Shown: positions 26,992-32,461 of the stretch, piece after piece
Position numbering within the stretch: position 1 is the first letter of the stretch
Layout: each line of letters opens with the position of its first letter
Source: Streptococcus mitis
GTDB lineage: Bacteria > Bacillota > Bacilli > Lactobacillales > Streptococcaceae
Assembly (NCBI GenBank): GCA_001914195.1
Contig: MKYF01000034.1
Coordinates: 1-32,461, forward strand
Length of the DNA: 32,461 nucleotides
Direction of reading: 5' to 3'
The notes under the pieces: generated by a model
Told to the model about the DNA's origin: nothing
Database searches by the model: none
The model's input: the letters and a program-made list of their open reading frames with translations, nothing else
Program-made: the position numbers and the translations under genes

Positions 26992-29072
26992 TGTCTTATT
27001 TCTCTTAATTTCTCAATCATTTCTTGAACTTGTTCTACTTTGTAGGTTATCTGTCCAACTTCACGATATTTTGTATTTTCAAAAGCTAAAATTAACTTTC
27101 CTCTTTCTGAAAATTGATCTAACATTTCCTCTGTTTTTTCACCATGATTAATGTCTAAAAGTACCTGACTAGTCTCGATTAATTCTTGATCTAGTTCTAC
27201 TAAATAATTAATTCCAGCATAAACAGTTACATTTGGATAGACCAACAATTGTTTCAAACGATCACTAACCATAACTCTAGCCGCAATCTTAAATTGAATA
27301 TTAGGTAAGGATTGAATCAATGTATCAATTTGTTCAATATGATCTGAAGACGTATAAATTAAACAAGTAAGAGGCTCTCTGATAGGATAGATATGTGATT
27401 TTTGTAATGGGTGTAAATGATGATTTTTTCCTAACTCTGTCCATTCGAGACTATGATAATACCACCAAACATCACGATAGGTCTGCGCAGCTAAATCAAA
27501 CCACGGTTTTCTATGCGAGAGATAGTGGATAATACCAGGATAATCTTGACCTGCTGGTAACTCATAGTCTGTGAATTGCTTATGAATCACAACATGGTTA
27601 TTGTCAAATTCCATCTCTATCCATCTATTTTCAAAGAGCATATTTAAAATACTCTGATCCGCTTGATCTACCTTATCATGCCACTCATTTGTCAAATCTA
27701 TCAAGCGTTGGGACATGTTTTCTTGTTTCCACAAACGATTGTTGATTAGTAAAACACCCGCATTGAACATTTCCCTGCCATAGTATACTCTTCCTCCATA
27801 ATCTCGAACAGCTGCTAATGGATAGTCTTGCAAATCTGTTTCAAACAAGTTATCCAAATTTTTAGTTACAATCAAATCACAGTCTAAATAAAGAGCCTTA
27901 TCTTCTTTGACGAAATCAGATATAAAATAACGCAAAAATACTGTGTAACTAATATCTGTTTTATAACGCGAAATTTGCTCGGAAGTTACCCGACAATTGA
28001 TAATCTCTGAGTCATATCTTTCCAATCGCTTGTTTAATTGTTTAAACCATTCATTAGGAAAATCACTATTAATCAGATAAAACCGAATAGAACGATTATG
28101 ATAGCAAATGGACTTAATTGTCGTCACAACCTGCTCTGCATAGGCATGGTTTGCTGCCAAGACAATGGCTTTCTTTTCATTTTTCTCCTGTATCGATAAC
28201 TGATTTAAAAGAGTTCCTTTCATTTCAAACTCTTTATACGTTGCTGTGTCAGATAAACCACTAGCTTGACCGTTTGCGAGACTAACTTCCAGCATCTGAC
28301 GATAAACTGCCAAGTGTTTCTCAAGTGGATAACCCATATTAGCTAGTAGTGTAATACGCTCAGACATAGCATCAACTAAGGCATGCATCCACTTTTCTGT
28401 CCAAGTCTTTGTAATACTGCCGTTTCTCTGGCGATATGCGTAAAGACCTTGATTTATATAAACTATTTTTCCAACTAATAAGTATATCTTTTGATTAAAA
28501 TATCCATCCTCGCCGAGTTTACCTTTATCAAATCGAAGATAATCAAATAATTTCGCCTTATAAAGTTTCCCACACGCAGAAATTAGTGCGAAATTCTTCA
28601 TTTCTTTTGATTCATATAAGTTCTCAAAGATAGAAACATTGTCATATACTTTCTCATAATAAGAGTCCGCACTCATATGAAAATAGAACAGTTTTTCATC
28701 TTCATTATATGAGTAGTAATTCCCTACTGAAATATCTACTTCATACTCTATTATTTTATTATATAGAACTTCTACATAATCTAATTCAACCCAATCATCT
28801 GAATCAACAAAGGTTACATAGGAACCAGTCATTTTGTCCAGACCTACATTTCTCGCATCTGATAAACCACCATTTTCGTTTTCAATGTAAATAATCCGAT
28901 TATCTTTTTGTGCATACTCTTGACAAATTATCCCCGAATTATCTGTAGAGCCATCATTGATAACGATAATTTCAAGATTTTTATAAGTTTGGTTAATTAA
29001 ACTATCCAAACATTTATCTAGATAATGTTCAACATTATAAACTGGCACAATTACCGTAATTTTTTCATTCAT
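26988..29072 (-). CDS. GT2-GT8 fusion glycosyltransferase with C-terminal GtfB-like module
   Basis: This 694-residue protein has three parts. The GT2 domain (about 1-290) has ITVIVPVYNVEHYL, VINDGSTDNS and DSDDW (90-94). The GT8 domain (about 300-560) has KAIVLAANHAYAEQVVTTIKSI, DCD (397-399), FNAGVLLIN and HYLSHRKPW, the last lacking the usual Gly. The GtfB-like module (about 568-694) has YTSSDHIEQIDTLIQSLP and VLLDINHGEK. It probably adds two sugars in sequence. I chose the ATG at 29072, with AAAGGAG seven bases upstream. The in-frame ATG at 29096 has no ribosome binding site and lies inside a strong -10 box. The 3' end overlaps the acetyltransferase gene by four bases. Confidence 0.87.
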   Translation of the reverse strand: MNEKITVIVPVYNVEHYLDKCLDSLINQTYKNLEIIVINDGSTDNSGIICQEYAQKDNRIIYIENENGGLSDARNVGLDKMTGSYVTFVDSDDWVELDYVEVLYNKIIEYEVDISVGNYYSYNEDEKLFYFHMSADSYYEKVYDNVSIFENLYESKEMKNFALISACGKLYKAKLFDYLRFDKGKLGEDGYFNQKIYLLVGKIVYINQGLYAYRQRNGSITKTWTEKWMHALVDAMSERITLLANMGYPLEKHLAVYRQMLEVSLANGQASGLSDTATYKEFEMKGTLLNQLSIQEKNEKKAIVLAANHAYAEQVVTTIKSICYHNRSIRFYLINSDFPNEWFKQLNKRLERYDSEIINCRVTSEQISRYKTDISYTVFLRYFISDFVKEDKALYLDCDLIVTKNLDNLFETDLQDYPLAAVRDYGGRVYYGREMFNAGVLLINNRLWKQENMSQRLIDLTNEWHDKVDQADQSILNMLFENRWIEMEFDNNHVVIHKQFTDYELPAGQDYPGIIHYLSHRKPWFDLAAQTYRDVWWYYHSLEWTELGKNHHLHPLQKSHIYPIREPLTCLIYTSSDHIEQIDTLIQSLPNIQFKIAARVMVSDRLKQLLVYPNVTVYAGINYLVELDQELIETSQVLLDINHGEKTEEMLDQFSERGKLILAFENTKYREVGQITYKVEQVQEMIEKLREIRQ

Positions 29073-29094
29073 GAGCTCGTTCTCCTTTCTTACC

Positions 29095-29123
29095 ATTATA
29101 ACATTTTTTTTGCTTTTTTTTAA
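29095..29123 (-). promoter_or_regulatory. Extended -10 promoter for the main glycosylation/secretion unit
   Basis: TATAAT (29095-29100) is preceded by TGT, giving an extended -10. A weak -35 (TTAAAA, 29118-29123) lies 17 bases upstream within an A-rich tract. Transcription would begin just before the ribosome binding site of the GT2-GT8 gene. No terminator is evident from there down to 3058, so the whole block could be transcribed from here. Confidence 0.55.
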
Positions 29124-29527
29124 GCTATTAAGGAATTTCTAAATTAAAAAAATATATTTATTTCATTGATAGTATCGTTCATACCGCACTAAATTATAAT
29201 TACTTCCCGAATTGAATAATCATGCACAAATACAAGCTAAATAATTTAAAATATTTAGCGTTATAATCTTACTGCAGTTACACAATAACATTTTCGAATG
29301 ATCAATCCTAAAAATGAATTTTTAATTCATCTCAGACATCTAAAAAATGACTCGTCTATATCTTTTAAGAATCTATTGATGTAAAGAACCTTATTATTTT
29401 AGAATAGCTATCTAATAAACGCAAAAAAGCGACCCCCATCAAAAATTAGAGAACATTCTAATTTTTGAGTACAGGCCACTTTTTCTATCTAAAAATAGAG
29501 AAAAATCAATTTATAAAATGTGTTTTA
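29097..29527. other. AT-rich intergenic gap: promoter, small hairpin and terminator
   Basis: The 431 bases between the GT2 gene at 29528 and the GT2-GT8 fusion hold no complete gene. From right to left they contain a structured terminator (29424-29484) and a 23-codon leftward open stretch ending in DIDESFFRCLR (29327-29398), which might be a gene remnant. Next are a small ATGAATT/AATTCAT hairpin followed by T residues (29311-29330) and the extended -10 promoter at 29095-29123. The remaining sequence shows nothing I can assign. Confidence 0.5.
29424..29484 (-). terminator. Structured terminator after the 29528-30424 GT2 gene
   Basis: A perfect 12-base stem (TCAAAAATTAGA at 29439-29450 with its complement at 29457-29468, loop of six) sits inside an imperfect outer pairing of AAAAAGCGACC (29424-29434) with GGCCACTTTTT (29474-29484). 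Read leftward it ends in a T run. It lies 44 bases beyond the GT2 stop and separates this gene from the downstream block. Confidence 0.7.
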
Positions 29528-30424
29528 CTATCCTTTAAAATATTTAGCTGCAATTGCTTTTTTGACCAAAATTTGTTGGTAAGATTCCACGTCTCCATGT
29601 TTAAGAGTTTCTTCTTCATGAATAGATAATCGCCATTTATAAGCTTGAATTTCTCTATCTAATAACTCCTGAGGAGCTCCAATCAATTGGAGAATAGTCA
29701 TACGTTCTTCAATACTCTTTAAGGGATATACATCTGCAAGATTGACTGTCCTTGTAACACTTGTAGAACGTTTTCTATGGATATAAATAGCCTTATTCAT
29801 AAAAGCAATTTTATCTGCCTGAAGATAAACTTTATAAGTTGTGTAATCATCCTCTACACTTTTATCTGTTGGATATACAATATCCTTAAACAGCTCTGTC
29901 TTGTATAACTTCGCCCACGGAACTGTGAAGCATTGACTGAAATTATACTTACTATCATATTGATGGTTAAACCATTCAAATGGTGTATAAGTCTGCTCAA
30001 AATAACCATCTGCTCCTACATGAATCAAAAAACTAGCTTGATCATCCAAAAATTGAGTAAAGTTTCCGATTGCAATATCTGCATCTGTTTTTTTCAATAA
30101 ATCATAAAGATTTTGGATATGATCCAACTCCAACCAGTCATCATTGTCTACAAAAACGATATAATCCCCAGTTACAACTTCCAAGGCACGATTGCGGCTA
30201 GAAGAAACTCCACCGTTTCTTTTATGATAGACTTTAACACGTTCATCTTGATTTTGATAATGTTGACAGATTGCTGCTGAACCATCTGTTGAGCCATCAT
30301 TAATCAAAATAATTTCAAGATTTTGATAGGTTTGTTGAACGATACTATCCAAGCATTTTTCAAGATATAGTTCTGACATATAAACAGGAACAATAACACT
30401 TATTTTTTCCATCATTTTAATCAT
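29528..30424 (-). CDS. GT2 family glycosyltransferase
   Basis: This 298-residue enzyme has a GT2 domain: ISVIVPVYMSELYL, ILINDGSTDGS (about 39-49), NGGVSSSRN and DNDDW (93-97). The metal-binding motif is DNDD rather than the DSDD of the other GT2 genes here. A helical C-terminal part follows. The start is uncertain. The ATG at 30424 has AAAAGGAG only three bases upstream, while ATGs at 30415 and 30412 have longer spacing and would place the protein start closer to the conserved core. It lies after the acetyltransferase gene and before a terminator, forming a short unit with it. Donor and acceptor are unknown. Confidence 0.85.
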   Translation of the reverse strand: MIKMMEKISVIVPVYMSELYLEKCLDSIVQQTYQNLEIILINDGSTDGSAAICQHYQNQDERVKVYHKRNGGVSSSRNRALEVVTGDYIVFVDNDDWLELDHIQNLYDLLKKTDADIAIGNFTQFLDDQASFLIHVGADGYFEQTYTPFEWFNHQYDSKYNFSQCFTVPWAKLYKTELFKDIVYPTDKSVEDDYTTYKVYLQADKIAFMNKAIYIHRKRSTSVTRTVNLADVYPLKSIEERMTILQLIGAPQELLDREIQAYKWRLSIHEEETLKHGDVESYQQILVKKAIAAKYFKG

Positions 30425-30528
30425 ATACTCCTTTTCTGATGCAATATATAAAAAACAAAGTCGATTTCAGTACAGTACGCATTTTTTAAGATATGCCCTA
30501 AATCAATTCTAATATTTCTAATAACAGA

Positions 30529-31407
30529 TTAATCATGTTTAACTTCCCCTGCATTTGGTAAGTATTCTTTTATAAATCCTGATATATCCTTACTCATGAT
30601 TTTATCCAATCGTTCAGAAATAATGTCTTCTGGCCAATTCCACCACGCAATTTCTAACATTTGTTCACGGAAAGTAGGATCTGCGATACGATAACGAATC
30701 ACTTTGGCTGGATTGCCTCCTACAACAGCATATGGTTCTACATCCTTGGTCACCAGAGCCCCTGCTGCTATGACTGCACCATCTCCAATAGTTACCCCAG
30801 CCATGATTTGAGCATTGTTTCCAATCCAAACATCATTACCAACTCGAGTTGGACTTTTCAAAATATGGTCATCAGTCATCTGCAATGACTCATCCGTGTA
30901 AAATACCTCTAAACTCTTGAATGGATAGGTTGTAATCAACTCTAAATCATGATTTGCAGTTATAAATTGAACATTGTGCCCAATAGAACAATAATCACCA
31001 ATTATAACCTGACCTCCGTGGTCATAGTCAATTAATTGTGGAATGCCATACGTATGTTTCCCTACTATTAAGGCTCCGTAATCAATTAAATAGCGGCAAG
31101 TATATTTTGTCAGGTAATCAAATAAGTCCGAACGCGAATCATATATTCGTATTTCTAAGGGAATCGTTTCCTGATGTAATCCTTCCCAGTAGGAATGACC
31201 TACTTCTTCATAGCAACACTCAAAAACTGCTGTTAGTTGCTCTGACTTAGAATATAATTTAAGTTTGTGATCTTCTAATTTCCAAAACCGCTCATTATCA
31301 TGACCTGCTCCACCAATATCTCTAATCTGACCATCAGGTAAGAATTGAAAATAACGTTGGTGTTGCTTATTTTTATGTGAAAATAAACAGAATTTTCCAG
31401 ATAGCAA
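30529..31407 (-). CDS. Acetyltransferase of the xenobiotic/CatB hexapeptide-repeat family
   Basis: The C-terminal part of this 292-residue protein (about 108-245) is a left-handed beta-helix acyltransferase. It has GALIVGKHTYG, DYCSIGHNVQFITANHD with a likely catalytic His at about 153, VWIGNNAQIMAGVTIGDGAVIAAGALV, and the family ending VVGGNPAKVIRYR (about 228-240). The N-terminal ~100 residues are a separate domain that I do not recognise; it holds two adjacent Cys and is rich in charged and aromatic residues. Its place between the adhesin and the transferases suggests acetylation of the adhesin glycan, but this is inference. The start is TTG at 31405-31407: an in-frame stop lies directly upstream, a GGAGGGGG site is a short way ahead, and no in-frame ATG exists before about residue 177. 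Confidence 0.8.
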   Translation of the reverse strand: MLSGKFCLFSHKNKQHQRYFQFLPDGQIRDIGGAGHDNERFWKLEDHKLKLYSKSEQLTAVFECCYEEVGHSYWEGLHQETIPLEIRIYDSRSDLFDYLTKYTCRYLIDYGALIVGKHTYGIPQLIDYDHGGQVIIGDYCSIGHNVQFITANHDLELITTYPFKSLEVFYTDESLQMTDDHILKSPTRVGNDVWIGNNAQIMAGVTIGDGAVIAAGALVTKDVEPYAVVGGNPAKVIRYRIADPTFREQMLEIAWWNWPEDIISERLDKIMSKDISGFIKEYLPNAGEVKHD

Positions 31408-31632
31408 TTAAAACTTCCCCCTCCAACTAAATTGACTATATCTATCGGTTCACCTACAATCTGAATAAGTAGTCATCTAACGAAAACTTTATACAAATTT
31501 AGTGTTATTTACCCTTCATATAGAGAGACTATATAGTATTCTTTTGTTATATACATCTTACCACAAATGCTCTTATAATAAAAGTAACTTACATAGAAAT
31601 ATCAAGACTATCCCAGAATTGAAAATTAATAA

Positions 31633-31818
31633 ATTTACATACAATTAACGAATTGGAAAGATAATCATATACGATTCAAAGTCATGCCGATGGAGTTTCA
31701 TTTCTTCAAGGATATTAATCAACAAGTAAAATGAGGTCTTAAAGTCTTGTTTACCATATGTTACAACCGTACAGGAAAAATGCGAATACAACTATCGATC
31801 ATTAGTGGACATTTACGA
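31633..31818 (+). pseudogene. Possible decayed gene fragment
   Basis: One plus-strand frame reads through protein-like sequence (RFKVMPMEFHFFKDINQQVK), meets a TGA at about 31732-31734, then continues in the same frame (FTICYNRTGKMRIQLSI) to a TGA at 31818. It has no ribosome binding site and no start codon with a plausible context. A mobile-element remnant is one possibility, but I do not recognise the family. It runs opposite to every neighbouring gene. Confidence 0.25.
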
Positions 31819-31828
31819 TGAAATAATG

Positions 31829-31865
31829 CAAAAAATCCCCTGGATGAGTTTTCATCCAAGGGATT
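31829..31865 (-). terminator. Terminator of the serine-rich repeat adhesin gene
   Basis: AATCCC plus TGGATGA (31834-31847, one mismatch between them) pair with TCATCCA plus GGGATT (31852-31865) around a four-base loop. A T run follows leftward. It lies about 46 bases beyond the adhesin stop codon, so the adhesin is probably transcribed separately from the enzymes. Confidence 0.85.
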
Positions 31866-31911
31866 CTTCATAACTCGAAATAATAATACTTCCTATGTAT
31901 TTTTAATCCGA

Positions 31912-32461
31912 TTATTCTTCGTCATCACGTTTACGGCGTTTCGCAAACAGACCTAAACCAGTCACGGCTGCCAAAGCTCCAAGGAGTACAGATGATTTGG
32001 AAGCTTCTGTACCTGTATTTGGCAATTGCTGTCTTGACTTACCTGCTGATTCTGATGGTGTTTCAGAAGATAATGTGTCTGCTGATTCCGATACGCTTGC
32101 TGATACCGATGCACTTGTCGATGCTGACTCAGATGCTGATGTGCTTGCTGAAGCTGATGCACTTGTTGACGCTGATTCAGAAGCCGATGTGCTTGCTGAT
32201 GCTGATGCACTTGTTGACGCTGACTCAGAAGCCGATGTGCTTGCTGATTGGCTCGCACTTGTTGATGCTGATTCAGATGCTGATGTACTTGCTGACTGGC
32301 TTGCACTTGTTGATGCTGATTCAGAAGCCGATGTACTTGCTGACTGGCTTGCACTTGTCGATGCTGACTCAGATGCTGATGTGCTTGCTGAAGCTGATGC
32401 ACTTGTTGACGCTGATTCAGAAGCCGATGTGCTTGCTGAAGCTGACGCACTTGTTGACGCT
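31912..32461 (-). CDS. psrP: C-terminus of a serine-rich repeat adhesin (PsrP-type), LPNTG-anchored; 5' part outside window
   Basis: The last 182 codons of a wall-anchored adhesin are visible, ending in TAA at 31912-31914. Reading toward the C-terminus there are seven 16-residue repeats in which every second residue is Ser. A short transition (ADTLSSETPSESAGKSRQQ) leads to the sortase motif LPNTG (codons at 32011-32025), a hydrophobic helix (VLLGALAAVTGLGLF) and a charged tail (AKRRKRDDEE). PsrP of S. pneumoniae has this repeat style and lies at this end of an accessory Sec locus. In S. mitis or S. oralis other names are used, so the symbol is tentative. The binding region and signal peptide lie beyond the right edge. 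Ser/Thr in the repeats are the expected glycosylation sites. Confidence 0.9.
   Translation of the reverse strand, partial: ASTSASASASTSASESASTSASASASTSASESASTSASQSASTSASESASTSASQSASTSASESASTSASQSASTSASESASTSASASASTSASESASTSASASASTSASESASTSASVSASVSESADTLSSETPSESAGKSRQQLPNTGTEASKSSVLLGALAAVTGLGLFAKRRKRDDEE
32125..32460 (-). repeat. Seven tandem 48-base units encoding AS-TS-AS-(A/Q)S-AS-TS-AS-ES
   Basis: Codon by codon the units are fixed except at the seventh residue. Read from the right edge it is Ala, Ala, Gln, Gln, Gln, Ala, Ala. A decayed half unit with Val substitutions follows toward the C-terminus. Ser codons vary between TCA, TCG, TCT, AGT and AGC, but each position within the unit keeps nearly the same codon, a sign of recent unit duplication. 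The array continues beyond the window. Confidence 0.93.

Larger units (their letters stand above)
31408..31911. other. Intergenic gap between the repeat adhesin and the acetyltransferase
   Basis: These 504 bases hold the adhesin terminator (31829-31865) and, near the left end, the GGAGGGGG site of the acetyltransferase gene. The leftward strand shows TAAGAT preceded by TGG (near 31555-31563), a possible extended -10, but no convincing -35. On the plus strand at about 31633-31818 there is a protein-like frame interrupted by one TGA, possibly a decayed gene. Nothing else can be assigned. Confidence 0.45.

Noticed and set aside
29073..29096. ATG at 29096 as start of the GT2-GT8 fusion
   Set aside because: It lies within a TATAAT box and has no ribosome binding site; the ATG at 29072 has AAAGGAG at seven bases.
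29311..29330. Short hairpin followed by T residues as a second terminator
   Set aside because: The stem has only seven A/T-rich pairs and a three-base loop, and no confirmed gene ends there; kept only as part of the gap description.
30425..30528. Promoter in the 104-base spacer before the GT2 gene at 30424
   Set aside because: TATATT near 30447-30452 could be a -10, but no acceptable -35 is present and the region is too AT-rich to separate signal from background.
31962..32450. A 162-codon minus-strand frame rich in Gln, His, Arg and Leu
   Set aside because: It is the repeat array read one frame off. The frame that carries LPNTG and the membrane anchor is the real one.
32125..32460. CRISPR-like array of regular repeats
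   Set aside because: The units are contiguous, coding and without spacers; they encode the Ser-rich adhesin.

Overview
The window comes from a low-GC Gram-positive coccus, most likely Streptococcus pneumoniae or a close Mitis-group relative. The evidence is strong Shine-Dalgarno sites, an LPNTG wall anchor on a (Ala/Thr/Glu/Gln)-Ser repeat protein, and a complete accessory Sec (SecA2/SecY2/Asp1-5) locus in the order known from the pneumococcal psrP-secY2A2 island. No species-specific marker was tested.

Layout. Positions 1-3060 look like core chromosome: the first codons of an unidentified gene, a short MscS-type channel (minus), then sstT and an aromatic-acid-exporter-like membrane protein (plus), closed by a bidirectional terminator. 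From 3058 to the right edge everything confidently called is on the minus strand, so transcription runs right to left. The right edge holds the C-terminus of a serine-rich repeat adhesin (PsrP-type) with its own terminator. Next come an acetyltransferase and a GT2 transferase, ended by a structured terminator. A 431-base AT-rich gap carrying an extended -10 promoter follows. Then comes a tightly packed block: a GT2-GT8 fusion, a module-acetyltransferase fusion, six further GT8-containing genes, three GT2 genes, Gtf3, secY2, asp1, asp2, asp3, secA2, gtfA, gtfB, asp4 and asp5.

How it works together. In this family GtfA/GtfB put the first GlcNAc on Ser/Thr of the repeat domain in the cytoplasm, Gtf3 adds glucose, and the GT8, GT2 and GT-D enzymes extend the glycan. 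Asp2 (a GlcNAc O-acetyltransferase in a relative) together with Asp1 and Asp3 couples modification to export through SecA2/SecY2/Asp4/Asp5. Sortase then anchors the adhesin at LPNTG. The modifying enzymes here are numerous: 13 proteins between secY2 and the repeat protein act on sugars or look as if they do, and one more is a stand-alone acetyltransferase.

Most interesting: a module of about 120 residues resembling the C-terminal part of the chaperone GtfB recurs about ten times. It sits at the C-terminus of every GT8 enzyme, twice in tandem inside the GT8/GT-D protein, and once at the N-terminus of an acetyltransferase. It could be a shared substrate-docking domain. Three short open tails directly upstream of genes look like scars of lost neighbours, consistent with cassette-like exchange of glycosylation genes.
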